Origin: Citrus sinensis
Lineage: Eukaryota > Streptophyta > Magnoliopsida > Sapindales > Rutaceae
Reading direction: 5' to 3'
Length of the DNA stretch: 64,000 bases
NCBI RefSeq assembly: GCF_022201045.2
Contig: NC_068559.1
Location: forward strand, 27,845,501 to 27,909,500
Shown: positions 11,128-22,775 of the stretch, piece after piece
Layout of the letters: every line of letters begins with the position of its first letter
Position numbering within the stretch: position 1 is the stretch's first letter
Translations under genes and position numbers: made by a program
Notes under the pieces: model-generated
What the model was told of the DNA's origin: nothing
What the model saw: the letters and a program-made list of their open reading frames with translations, nothing else
Database searches by the model: none

Positions 11128-11493
11128 ATGCTAGGCGGGCTGTACGGAGACCTACCTCCACCCTCCGATGAGGACAAACCCACCAACACGACCACCACTG
11201 TCTGGTCACCTGCAATCGCAATCGCACCTTCCCCCGACGACGTGGTAGCGCTGCCGCAACCGGCATTGGTCGACGTCACTTCGACCGTAATCGAGGAGCA
11301 CGACCTCGCTAGACCGAACGATTACGAGGATTATAGGAGAGAGAAGAAGAAGAAAGAGGTGGATGCTAAAATTAGTAGAGAACTGGAGAGAAGAAGGCAA
11401 GAGGAAGAGGAAAGGGAGATGAGAGAGAGGGGTAATTTGGTCTCAATGGTTCTTTTATGGCTAATGTTGATAGAAATTTGTTTGAGGGGTTAA
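11128..11493 (+). pseudogene. captured N-terminal fragment of DRT111/SPF45 splicing factor
   Basis: From the ATG at 11128 the frame reads MLGGLYGDLPPPSDEDKP, then PALVDVTSTVIEEHDLARPN, then DYEDYRREKKKK and ELERRRQEEEEREMRERG. These match, from family knowledge, the start of plant DRT111/SFPS (splicing factor 45-like). Compared with that family the proline-rich linker after VWS is shortened. The G-patch and RRM domains are absent: the frame runs into the transposon's terminal repeat and stops at 11491-11493 after 121 codons. Upstream bases (about 10980-11127) look like captured 5' leader. The fragment is also open upstream through the palindromic array, giving a chimeric 258-codon frame. No function is implied. 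Confidence 0.88.
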
Positions 11494-11771
11494 GATGAAA
11501 AAAACTAAAATTTTTATGGTTATTAGTGTAAATTTCCCAAAAACTATCCCTCCAAATCAAATGATTACGTCCCTGTTTTGATATCCTCTTTTTTAATCTC
11601 GGCTCGCTCCGCTCCCTTCCCTTGTCCGTTTTCGAACCCTAGCCCCACTCTCTTAATCTTCAGTTATCTCCGTCTGATTCTGATCTTTCTGTATTACCGT
11701 CAGATTAAGAATTAAAAAGAAAGAAAGAATATTATCTTCAGATTCTTGGATCATAATTTTTATTTAGAAAT

Positions 11772-12056
11772 ATGAGTAATCAGAAGAAGAGGAACTTTCA
11801 AATTGAGGCTTTCAAGCATCGAGTCGTAGTGGATCCGAAATACGCAGAGAAGACGTGGAAGATTCTGGAGCATGCGATTCACGAGATTTATAATCACAAT
11901 GCTAGTGGCCTCAGTTTTGAAGAGCTTTACAGGTTTTGTTATCTGCTGCTTTACTATTTTACACAACTCTCTGTTTCTTTTTTTTCTTTTCAAGTTTGAT
12001 CACTTTTCTTAATGCTATTCTTCATTTCGGCTGCTTGATTGGAATTATTTTTATTT

Positions 12057-12087
<31 letters not shown>

Positions 12088-14781
12088 TGCGGCTTTATGT
12101 ATGTTCATTGTTTCAGACGGACATACGCTAGACTAGTTAGTGTACAGACTTGTTAAGGAGGTGTTATCAATTCTTTTGTAGTAAGTAATTTGATGATTTG
12201 CTGCAAATTTAGTATTGATTGTTGATCAGATAGTTTAGCATTCTATAGTGTTTTCTTGAAACTGTTAGTATGGAGTACTGGCGGTGTGGTAAATTCGTTC
12301 TAGCAAGATTTGTTATGTGCTTATGATTGTTATAGTAAAATGTTGTGCTGCCGCATATTGAGTGCCCCTGACTCGTTCCCACCGGATCAGGAGTTTTTCG
12401 AATAAATGTAAAATAGCGGCCAACATCATTGTGGTGTAAAATCTGACCGAATTCATTTCTGAGAGATGTTCTTGCTGTCTCTCATTTGTTCTTTTCTTTA
12501 ATTATATTCTTCTGGTAGATTGGCTGTATGAGTCATGCTAGAAGTAGTTCTTGGGTGCCGTATGTTTAAGAGTTAATCTGCTTGAATTGTTTGTTAGCTT
12601 TTAACGTCAAGTTTGGTCGGGGTTATGCTCAATGATCCTATGCGTGATTGGCATATTCTAATTCTGTGTCTGCCTGCATTCCGTGCTTCTTCTATCTTAA
12701 TTCAAGAGCTCCTGTTTACGTTATGTTTTTTGCTTTAATTCAGAAATGCCTACAATATGGTGCTGCACAAATTTGGTGAAAAGTTGTACTCCGGACTTGT
12801 TTCGACCATGACTTTGCATCTGAAGGAAATATCAAAATCGATTGAAGCTGCTCAGGGAGGTTCGTTTCTGGAAGAGCTGAACAGGAAATGGAATGACCAT
12901 AATAAGGCATTGCAAATGATCCGAGACATATTGATGTACATGGACAGGACTTATATTCCAAGTACGCATAAAACCCCTGTTCATGAGCTTGGACTGAATC
13001 TGTGGAGGGATAACATTGTGCGCTCCAACAAAATTCAGACGAGACTTTTGAATACACTTCTTGAACTTGTTCACAGAGAAAGGACTGGTGAAGTTATAAA
13101 TAGGGGGTTGATGAGGAATATAATTAAGATGCTAATGGATTTAGGTCCCTCTGTTTACCAAGAAGATTTTGAGAAACCATTTCTTGAGGTGTCTGCCGAG
13201 TTTTATAAGGTTGAATCTCAGAAGTTTATCGAGTGTTGTGACTGTGGGGAATATCTGAAGAAAGCAGAGAGACGTCTAAATGAAGAAATGGAGAGAGTGA
13301 CCCACTACTTGGATGCCAAGAGTGAAGCCAAGATTACTAATGTGGTGGAGAAAGAGATGATTGCAAACCACATGCCAAGACTAGTTCACATGGATAATTC
13401 AGGTTTGGTAAATATGCTCCTGGATGATAAATATGAAGATTTGGGAAGAATGTACAACTTATTCCGTAGGGTTCCCAGTGGTCTCTTAACAATACGAGAA
13501 GTCATGACATCTCATCTTAGGGAGACTGGTAAGCAGCTAGTTACTGATCCAGAAAGATTGAAGGATCCGGTTGAATTTGTGCAGCGGCTGTTGGATGAAA
13601 AGGACAAATACGATAATATTATTAGTTCAGCGTTCAACAATGACAAGACATTCCAGAATGCTTTAAATTCCTCTTTTGAATATTTCATTAATTTGAATCC
13701 GCGTTCACCAGAGTTCATATCATTGTTTGTGGATGATAAACTTCGCAAAGGTCTGAAAGGAGTTAGCGAGGAGGATGTGGAGACTATTCTAGACAAAGTA
13801 ATGATGCTGTTCCGCTACTTGCAGGAGAAAGATGTATTTGAAAAGTACTACAAGCAACATTTAGCTAAGCGGCTTTTGTCAGGAAAAACTGTCTCTGATG
13901 ATGCAGAGAGAAGTCTCATAGTCAAGCTGAAGACTGAATGTGGTTACCAATTTACTTCAAAATTAGAAGGCATGTTTACAGACATGAAGACCTCCCAAGA
14001 TACAATGCACGAATTTTATGCAAGCCATCCTGAGCTAGGGGACAGCCGCACACTGGTTGTCCAGGTTTTGACAACTGGATCTTGGCCCACCCAGCCTAGT
14101 GTTACTTGCAACCTGCCAGCCGAAATGTCAGCTCTGTGTGAGAAATTTAGATCATACTACCTTGGAACTCATACTGGTCGGAGATTGTCCTGGCAAACCA
14201 ACATGGGCTCAGCAGATATAAAGGCAACCTTTGGTAAAGGTCAGAAGCATGAGCTGAATGTCTCCACATACCAAATGTGTGTTCTCATGCTGTTTAACAA
14301 CGCTGATCGGCTTAGCTACCGGGAAATAGAGCAGGCAACAGAGATTCCTGCTTCAGACTTGAAAAGGTGCCTGCAATCTCTGGCTTGTGTGAGGGGGAAG
14401 AATGTTCTTCGGAAAGAACCCATGAGTAAAGACATTGGTGAAGATGATGCATTCTTTGTCAATGACAAGTTCACGAGCAAATTCTATAAGGTAAAGATAG
14501 GAACTGTGGTTGCACAAAAGGAGTCAGAACCAGAGAAACAGGAAACTCGGCAAAGAGTGGAGGAGGACAGGAAGCCTCAGATTGAAGCTGCCATCGTTAG
14601 AATCATGAAATCAAGGAGAGTACTCGATCATAACAACATAATTGCTGAGGTCACAAAGCAGTTGCAGTCACGGTTTCTGGCAAACCCCACGGAGATTAAA
14701 AAACGGATTGAGTCCCTCATTGAAAGGGATTTCTTGGAGAGGGATAATGTAGACAGAAAATTGTATCGGTATCTTGCCTAA
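11772..14781 (+). CDS. CUL3: cullin-3 (CUL3), scaffold of BTB-type E3 ubiquitin ligases
   Basis: Two coding exons, 11772-11932 and 12744-14781, join across an 811-bp GT/AG intron to give 732 aa, the length I recall for Arabidopsis CUL3A/B. The N-terminus (MSNQKKRNFQIEAFKHRVVV) is CUL3-specific and precedes the cullin repeats that bind BTB substrate adaptors. The cullin homology domain follows (FEKYYKQHLAKRLL at about 360-375), which recruits the RBX1 RING protein. The C-terminal winged-helix part contains IVRIMKSRR, whose lysine at about 676 is the conserved NEDD8 site, and ends in LYRYLA. No essential part is missing. The gene is divergent from MOG1, and the Pack-MULE ends 233 bp upstream of the start. 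A (TA)n tract lies in the intron at about 12060-12087. Confidence 0.97.
12059..12087 (+). repeat. (TA)n microsatellite in CUL3 intron 1
   Basis: About fourteen uninterrupted TA repeats lie inside the single CUL3 coding-region intron. Confidence 0.9.
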
Positions 14782-15371
14782 AGATTGGCATGAGAAGATT
14801 ACTTGTTTCTTGAGGAAAGTTTAGCACAAACAATTCAATTTGTACGTTAGTTGGTAAGTCGAAAATTGTTTTACAAATTCTGCAATCTCAGTTTGGTTTC
14901 AATGATACCCGTTATTTTCCAGTTTCCCCTCTTTTGTTACAATTGTTTTATCAGGTTTTAGTTGCATACGTACTAAGTCTGCCATCAAATTGATCCATTT
15001 TGCTCTCCGTAAATAATTCTGAGAAAATCATGAGTTCTTAATGATATATAGAATGTTCCAAAGAAATATTTTTTTAGATAATTCCAAAGGCATGACAACG
15101 GGAAGTTTGATGAATTGTGACTCTTAAGCACTACAGAGAATATGGAGATGTCTTCACCATTTAGTAGCTTCTTGCTTAATCAGCGTGGAAAAGGGAAGAC
15201 GGCATCGTGATCAGATGGTGGTTATCCACAATAAACACAATTTACAATAATTTCACTCCGATGTTTGTGAGAGTCCCAAGGACTTGAAACGCAGGCCTCT
15301 CTAAGGTTGTTTCCTTGGGACGCTACATGATGATCGTTTATTATAATGGCATCTAACTGACAAACAATGCC

Positions 15372-15478
15372 ACTAGCCTTTGGCCGATGTGGTTGGGGTG
15401 CGGGTTCAAACTCCCCACAAAAGTATTGTGAAGGAAAAAATATTTATAAATTATTCTCTCTTACAAAATGCGAGTAGA
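15372..15478 (+). mobile_element. possible tRNA-derived SINE
   Basis: Contains a pol III A-box-like TGGCCGATGTGG followed 15-20 bases later by GGGTTCAAACTCC, a good B-box match (consensus GGTTCRANNCC). A T/A-rich body follows. This arrangement is typical of plant SINEs. The sequence cannot fold into an intact tRNA. Borders and target duplication were not resolved. Confidence 0.4.
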
Positions 15479-15543
15479 ACATAAACATCTCTCGTCTGGA
15501 CATGTACTTCATTGAATTTAATGTAATAATTAATATAAATCTC

Positions 15544-15741
15544 AATTATATATATTTGATTGTAAATATCAATATAATATTTGCTATAATAGCAGTGTAA
15601 ATATCTACACAATACATTAATCTGTTGTGTAATGTAAGTCCAAATTATATATATTTGATTGTAAATATAAGTGTAATGTCTGTTATAATAGCAGTTGCAA
15701 ATATTTGTGCAATACAGTAATCTGATGTGTAATTAATATTA
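15544..15741 (+). repeat. 99-bp tandem duplication
   Basis: Two imperfect copies start at 15544 and 15643. Both contain AATTATATATATTTGATTG, then a TATAATAGCAG motif and GTGTAAT at the end. Confidence 0.85.
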
Positions 15742-15995
15742 GAAAAAAAGACAAACAATGTTATATATAGCATGCTCCTTTAGAGTAGTAATACAACTAC
15801 ATAAGCACTTGCAAATAAAGAGCCACGATCACCATTATTACAACGTAGTCAATTGTTTCAAAAAGGTTTTGAGAATATACAAGCAACTATTGAGATCAAA
15901 TGCATATTCTACCTAAATACACCGAACAAAAAAGATTGAACCTGAAATCGCAACAAAGAATGTCTCAAGCATTATTCTTAATTTATTGGGATCCA

Positions 15996-18965
15996 TTATT
16001 CTGTGATAAGGATGCGGTTTTGGACGTCTGAGAATGTCTTCACATCTATTCCCCACAACCTGCTTATTCACATCAATAGTCAGTATGGAGCACAAGATAT
16101 CAAATTTAGACAATAACACCTATTCTCATCTTTCTTAAACATCATGTCATTGTCGGCTTAAATCCTAGGAAGAAAATGATGCAGTGCCTGATGATGTTTA
16201 AAAGTAATGATTATGTATACATCTCGAAACAAAGACAGTAAATGCATCCAGCAAAACATATCCACCTAATGAGGTGTTTGTATAAGTCTGCAAGGTACTG
16301 ACCAGCAATCAATCCCAAGGGAATTAGCCCCCTGCTTGTCTGCTTTTTCATCATCTCCAATATGTACAGTCCTGCTAGCCTCTACGCTCATTTGATCTAA
16401 AAAATGCACAGAGTTTTCTCAATAAGGTTGTTTCAGCATTATTGCCAGACATGTATCTTAGGCATTGAAACAAACTATGGGCCAATAAAGAAATCATGTG
16501 CAGGACAATTTTAACTTTCAAACATCATCATAAGCCCCCACCATGAAAAGGGGTGATGGCATAACGCTGCAAGAAAGCTGAAAGCCATGCTCAGATGTTC
16601 CTTCTCCATGCAATTAAACAAGACTAAAAGACAGCAAAATAGGCAGTCACATCATAATCATGAAAGTAGATTTTGAATGCTGGATCCCATACTATTAGCT
16701 ATGATGATCAGTGATTTACTCTTAACATTTCTTCCAGATCATCAATCTGATCCTCTGGAAGTTATTTTTATTCCAAAAAAGAGAAAAGAAAAAAGTAACA
16801 TGAAAAAACAAACAAACTTTTGGAATTGGTATTACAACACAAACCTAAAGCAGCTTTAAATATCCTTGGATCCGGTTTTTCACATCCTACCTCTGAAGAT
16901 ATAACCACAGCATCAAATCTGAAAGAAAACCAAGGAAAAAAGCCTTCAATTAAAGACAAAATTGCATGTTTGGCTTCTCTTGCTTAGGTGAGCAGAGAAA
17001 TCACATATTGTATAGTGAAAGTCCAACAGCAAAGAAAGTGCCTCTATGGTCATATGCTGCCTCAATTAGAGGGGGGGTTAAATGATGGAAGTCAGAAACA
17101 ATACTTCACAATTTCTTTTATGAGCATTATATACTTATTAACATCACAAGAAAAGAACCAATTAGCTCCACAAAGAAAGTGATAAAACCTCAGACTCCAA
17201 ATTAGAGGATTGTAATTTTTCACCAGACAGCACAATGAACGCTGCATACTGTGCCCACAAAGATGTAGGAACAAAGTTACACAGATTAATGCTCTGAAGT
17301 ACAAGCTTCCTCTGATGAATATCCCATGCATGAAAAACAATAGCCCAATACTTGAAAGTGAGTGACAGAAAACTGGAAAGAAGATCCGATGCTTACAGAT
17401 CTATAACATTGAGGTCTTTCAATAGCTTCCTTAGTCGGGTATCAAAATTGGATACAACAGCCACTTTAACTACTCAGAAATAATGAAAGAAAAGTCAGAG
17501 TGATGTGTTTGAAAATCATTTGCAGTGAGAAAATAAAGAAGAATACTTGATTCATATGACCTCCAGCATCCTTGAGAAGTAAAATCGATTGGTAAGCTCC
17601 ATGTGGAAGATGCCACACTTCTCCCTTTGCATAATACTGAATAAAGCAGCTAATGGTAGATTACTTCAACTCTGAATTAAATTTTTTATAGTCTCAGCAG
17701 TTTCAGAAATTACTACCAGTTTCAAGTAGTCCTGAACATTCTTTCACTTACAAAGATAATTTAGGAATGAGAAAAGTAAGAACATAAGTCTCATAAAAAC
17801 TCACCTCGTAGACTTCTTCAAAATAATCATCATTGGTGCAACCAGTGGCTTCAGAAACAACAAGTCTCCAAAATGGTCTTCCATCTCCCTATCAACAAGA
17901 GAAAAGATGAAAACATTATATAGGCTTTCGCTTCAGTCAAAACTTCTGATGCACAACAGAAGGGATAGTCTGGGAAAAATTGGTGAAGATAAGCCTACTC
18001 ATGATGAGAAAACAATAAATATTCCAGTGGCAGCAGCAGAGCAGCAAATATATATATATATATATTGCACTTGGAGATCAAAGTAGTTTAATTTTGTAAA
18101 TTGTATTAATATTATTCTAAAAACTCCACAAATCATAACCACAAAGCACAATCACAAACCAGATAACCTCACACAAATTCTAGAGCATATTGATAAACAT
18201 AAGTAAAGAATCAAAACTTCGCTTAGGGAAAATCAAAAATCAACATAGTAACACAAATAAAAAGTAAAAAGTAAAAAAATAGAAATTAAAGAAGGAATGA
18301 ACACCAAAAGAAAGAAATACAGTTGACCTCATAACGGAGCTTCTCAGGCCATGGAGCAGCAAAAGCTTTCCTAAATCCTTTCTTTATATCAGCTGAATCC
18401 ACATTCAAACCTGAAAAAGGGCAAAAGTTTTACCACATTAAACCAAACACCAACAGCAAAACCATAAATTAAATCATACAAAGACAAATAAAGCTTGGAA
18501 TCAGTAACTATCAAAAGTCATGTAACGAACAGAATACCCTTTTTTTTTTTTAAATTCTAACCCTATTGTTGAGCTTCGCAAGTATAAGCTCTTGAGATCT
18601 TAAACTAACCGTATTTTCTGGCAATGGAGGCATAAGTCTCTTCAACAGGCTCTGCCAACTGCAAAAGGGTCCCACCAGCATCCAACAACAATGCATCATA
18701 CGCTTTTTTAACAGACTTTCCCACTCCTATTATAAATAGGGGGCAAAAAAAGAGTCATTTTTGGGTCACATATAGAAAGAACCAATGCGAATTTTAGTTA
18801 ATGAGTATAGTGATCGCAATTTGCTCGAGAGGAGACTGACTAACCAGAGTGAAGAGGCATGTAAGAGCAACGAAGTGTGTTTGAAATATTGAAACGGAGA
18901 GGTTTCATCTTCAGGGCTTTGAGAAGAGAATTTCCGCGACAGCATTTGCTGAGACAAGCTTCCAT
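15996..18965 (-). CDS. HAD-superfamily hydrolase (HDHD3-like)
   Basis: Nine coding exons: 18965-18845, 18726-18610, 18410-18328, 17888-17805, 17636-17561, 17469-17397, 16918-16845, 16396-16303 and 16059-15996. They give 261 aa with consistent phases. HAD motifs appear in order: LLLDAGGT (nucleophile Asp at about 56), VVSNFD (motif II Ser at about 167), EKPDPRIF (motif III Lys at about 199) and HIGDDEKAD (motif IV Asp 224/225, Asp 229). The second acid of the usual DxD is Gly (DAG). That is the general acid/base in HAD phosphatases, so catalysis may differ; as I recall, plant relatives share the change. The first ~40 residues are basic and Ser/Cys-rich, possibly an organelle presequence. The substrate is unknown. 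Confidence 0.92.
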
Positions 18966-19650
18966 TTTTCTGAGCAAAAAAAAATCTTTCCACAAGAAGT
19001 CAGTTCTATGCGATGCTGTGATCGTGAATTTCTCTTCAATTCGGTATTTATTTTTTAAGAGTTTTTCTCTCACTGTCTACGAGAGCGCAAAATGACAGAT
19101 TTTCGTTTCTCCCTCTCGATTGTTGAGGAATTTAGAGCAAAAGAAAAACGAAGCTTGTTTACTTTTAAACGAGGGGAAAAAAAGAAAAAAAAAATTGTTT
19201 TGTCACGATAAAAAGGGTGCTAATGTAGTGCAATTTAATTGTGTTTTGAACACTTCAAGTCCTCAGTAAATAAAAGGGCATATATTTTTAAATTGCTCCG
19301 TTATAAACAATACTTTTAAATTATATCATTCATCTATCTTAAATTTATAATTTATATTATTCATTTACTTAATCGTTAGATTCATAAAAAATTAACGTAG
19401 TAAAATTATTAGCCATATACCTTCTTAAGTTTATCCTATTATTAAAAATATTAAAAAAAATTAACTTATTTAATTTTCTAACCTAAACTTGTAAATTATA
19501 TCAACCGCCCAGGCGCCCACCGAAACATTAATACCGTTTAGAATATTTAATAGAATTTAAGTAAAATAGTCATTTTATCCTTAAATTCAATGATTTTTTT
19601 TTTTACTTTGAAACATATATAATAGAAATAAAATAAAATTTACCTTTTTC
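18966..19650. other. promoter side of the HAD gene and AT-rich DNA
   Basis: Bases just above 18965 should hold the 5' leader and promoter of the minus-strand hydrolase gene. From about 19290 the sequence becomes AT-rich and includes diverged pieces of the repeat seen at 19650-20870. No gene is recognised. Confidence 0.4.
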
Positions 19651-19652
19651 TA

Positions 19653-20870
19653 ATATGAAATCGTATTTAAGATTGGACTGATTATGTGTTTATGAATTAA
19701 GATTTAAGAAGTTCATGGAATTACTGTGATTGTGCGGGGGAAAATGAATAGAGTTTTAAGTGTATCTAATTGAATATTGATTATAAAAATAGTCTTTATT
19801 TTATATTTTAAACTGTTATTTTATTTTTTTATTTAGCATATTAAATGTCAAAATTACCCTTATAACATCATTAATTATAAACAACAATTAATATTTTGGT
19901 TGATGATTGATATAAATCACAAACTTATGGGAAAAAATATAACAAATTTAAACTTTTATAATATTTTTTATAACATGGTAAATTTAAAGTGGATGGCTAA
20001 TAATTTCACTTTTATTTAGTTTGCCTGTTAAATGTCTAAATTACTCTTGTGACGTCGTTACTTCATAATGAAAGTTAATGATTTAGTGGATGAATGATAT
20101 AGATTATAAGTACAATGAATGATATAATTTGAAAGTATTATAATATTTTAGCAAATACTAAGTTACATTTAATGTAACTTACACTACTCGCACACATTAT
20201 GTGGGCCCCACGCTGATGTTACTGTTCATGTGAGTGGTGTAAGTTACAACTGAATGTAACGTAGGGGCTCCCCAATATTTTTTATGATAGGACAATTTAA
20301 AGGTATGTGGCTAATAACTTTTTTAAATAATAAAATAAAAATAAAAATTAGCTTTTTTTTTTCTAATTATGAAATTGAATTTAAGGATCAGATTGATTGT
20401 GTGTTTATGAACTAGTGTTTAGATAATTTATGGATTTACAGGGAAAAAAATAGATTTTGAAGTGTATTTAATTGAATATTGGTTATAAAAAATAAATTGT
20501 CATTTTACATTTTAAAATGTTCTTTTTTATATTTAACATATTAAATGTCTAAATTATCATTTTGACGTCATTAATTAAAAACGGCCATTAATATTTTTGA
20601 TAGATGGTTGATATAAATTACAAATGTAGAGTTGAAAATTAAACAAATTCAAATTTTATAGTATTTTTTATAATATGGTAAACTTAAAGTGGGTAGCTGA
20701 TAATTTTTTTATTTTTTATTTAGCATGATAAATGTCAAAATTACCCAGTGATGTCGTTTTAAAAAAACTTCAAATTGTAAATTTAAGATAAATAAATGAT
20801 ACACTTAAAAGTATTGTAATATTTTTAACTACAGGACCAATTAAGAATATATGGCTGATAATTTCCCCCG
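19653..20870 (+). repeat. ~700-bp imperfect direct repeat (two copies)
   Basis: Copy A runs from about 19653 to 20310 and copy B from about 20358 to 20870. Shared landmarks in the same order are: TTTTTCTAATATGAAATCG against TTTTCTAATTATGAAATTG, GATTGTGTGTTTATGAACTA against GATTATGTGTTTATGAATTA, AATTGAATATTG(A/G)TTATAAA, CATATTAAATGTC, and TGGCTAATAATTT against TAGCTGATAATTT. Copy A is interrupted by the 123-bp MITE at 20151-20273. There is no coding potential. Confidence 0.75.
20151..20273. mobile_element. 123-bp MITE, GGGCCCC-core family, with 9-bp TSD
   Basis: A near-complete inverted repeat. The left arm contains CTAAGTTACATTTAATGTAA and CTTACAC. The right arm, reverse complemented, contains CTACGTTACATTCAGTTGTA and CTTACACCACTCACA. 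The arms meet around GGGCCCCAC. Flanks AATATTTTA (20142-20150) and AATATTTTT (20274-20282) match at 8 of 9 bases. Size and layout match the element at 52588-52709. Confidence 0.85.
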
Positions 20871-22775
20871 GATAAATGCATTAAATGCTAAATGTGAAAT
20901 TGCAAAGCAGTTAGTTCGTATTCCAGGATTCTCACGAACAACTTCTGTTGTGAGCTGTGCTACGAGTATAAAAGTTCGAAACTGAGACCATAAGAAATCA
21001 GATAGAAAGATGAATCAATGTCAATCAATTTACATTACTTATCTCCGCTGCCAAAAGTTTAACATTACCTAATAGTGAAAAATATAAAATTTACATCAAT
21101 AAAACAATTGTCAAATGCACGTTCCTGGTCATTAAGTATTCTTTCTTAGCACTTTTGTATGATTGTGAAATTATCAGATTAAGCAATTACAAAGTACAAA
21201 ATGAGCTGCTTTCAGATTGTTTAGCAAAATAATAATAATAATAATCGGAGATCTTTTTTTTTTATATATAAAAAAAAGAAATTATTAATCAGAATCATCC
21301 GTCAATTGATAAGCTCTTTGTAGTAGCATGTATCCTAATAACAAGATTTGACTGCTCTCAAACAGATAACAAGAGGGTAGAAAATGAAAGAATCGGGATT
21401 GTTCAGTCCTCCAAAAGTTATAAGCCAAAAGGATTGCCCATTATATCCCAATGTAATCCCAAGAAACAATAATTAAAATCAAAGAAAATGAACATATACA
21501 CTTTTGTTACGAGGAGGAAGTAATCTGGATGCCACTAGCGTGGTCTACCTTTGCAGTCTTGTTGACAAATCAACTGGCCACCCAACAATTATAACTTAAA
21601 CAAATTTAACTTTTGCTCTGCCCTTCTGGCTGCCTTGACTCAGGGCAATTAATAATCCCTCCTGTTTCTTTCTTCGATCATATAGTGCCAATAACATCAT
21701 TTTGTAGGGTCAACTACTTACATCTTTGTAGTGAAGTTACTGACTAACAAAGCCTTCGGCTATTTGTTTGCAGCAGCTATGCAATACATCTAATAGAGAA
21801 ACTGACCCAGGCTTCATTTATTTCAAGCTCATGTAGATTCTCTGTGTAGCCAGTTCTGTCAGAAACTTCAAAGACTCAGCAGATAAAAATTGTATTGCTT
21901 TTAGAATTATTATGGTTAAACAAATCAGTAATCCCTTAAATATTCATTTCACTCCATGCTCTCACTTATCAACTGAATATCTGAGAAATCATTGATCTGG
22001 TTCATTTCAAACCACACAGGTGGAATAGTCAGTCATGGCATCTGGATCCTGAACAAAAACTTTGCTGCACTTTAGAGACAGGTGGTTAGTGAGTGATGAA
22101 ATGCATAACTCCAATTAGAGAAAACAAAAACAAAAATTGTTTCATTGTGAGGCGGCTAAAGTCAGTATAATAGGTTAGTCAATACCATTTGCATCATTAT
22201 TCTTCTCCCACTTTTGCACAATCAAAAATCCGTTATTACACCTTCACTAAAATAACGAAGACCGTAATCAAAGCTCTGCAAACATTTGATCCCTTCCTTA
22301 CTAAAGAATGAAAAAATGCTCCTAAGAGTAGTATTCCAGGTCCAATCTTTTACCATTAAACCATCAGGATTCATTGATTTGGGCAAGGTAACCATCTTTC
22401 TGCCAACTGCCTTTAGTTTCCATGGTCTAACACGCAATTATTCCAGGTCCACTTGGAACTTAAACCTAAGAGTAGTATTCATTCTCCTTTGGCAGTAAAG
22501 TTACAGCAATAAAGTGTGGAGTTGAATTCTATAAAAAAGTCCATGTTTGCTATGGAAGAATGTTTAAACAGAATTTCAAAAGTCAAAGTGACAACGTAAT
22601 GCTTTCACGCATACTGAAAGTAGGATTTTATCCCAAAAGAAAAAAAGAAAGAAAGAAAGAAGGATAGAGACGCATCAGGACTCAGGAGTATATCAGGTTC
22701 AGTAAGAGAAAAGCACAATTTAAAAAGAAAAAGAAAAAGACTGGTTGACATACTTGAGTTGATTCATTCAATCGA
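20871..22775. other. region downstream of the DUF616 gene
   Basis: Contains an AAT/ATA repeat near 21224-21243 and a small hairpin of T and A runs at about 21254-21280. The portion next to 22775 may be the 3' untranslated region of the minus-strand DUF616 gene. Reading frames at 22222-22498 are short and unlike any family I recognise. Confidence 0.35.

Larger units (their letters stand above)
10533..11538 (+). mobile_element. Pack-MULE carrying a DRT111/SPF45 gene fragment
   Basis: Inverted repeats of roughly 110 bp bound the element. The left begins GGGAAATTTACG and the right, reverse complemented, begins GGGAAATTTACA. Both continue with AATAACCATAAAA and TCTATCAACATTAGCCA. The element is flanked by a perfect 9-bp direct repeat AAAAACTAT (10524-10532 and 11539-11547), the Mutator signature. 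Between the repeats lie a palindromic repeat array (10664-10918) and captured host sequence with a splicing-factor N-terminus (11128 onward). The right end is 233 bp upstream of the cullin-3 start codon, with the captured fragment reading toward it. Confidence 0.92.
14782..15995. other. convergent intergenic region between CUL3 and the HAD gene
   Basis: The first part probably includes the CUL3 3' untranslated region. It also holds a possible SINE (about 15372-15478) and a 99-bp tandem duplication (15544-15741). Bases near 15996 are the 3' end of the minus-strand hydrolase gene. No other gene is recognised. Confidence 0.45.

Noticed and set aside
15390-15425. tRNA gene
   Set aside because: A- and B-box-like motifs are present, but a full cloverleaf with paired acceptor and anticodon arms could not be made; better read as a SINE.
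22222-22498. Overlapping short frames on both strands downstream of the DUF616 gene
   Set aside because: No family resemblance and no splice-consistent extension.
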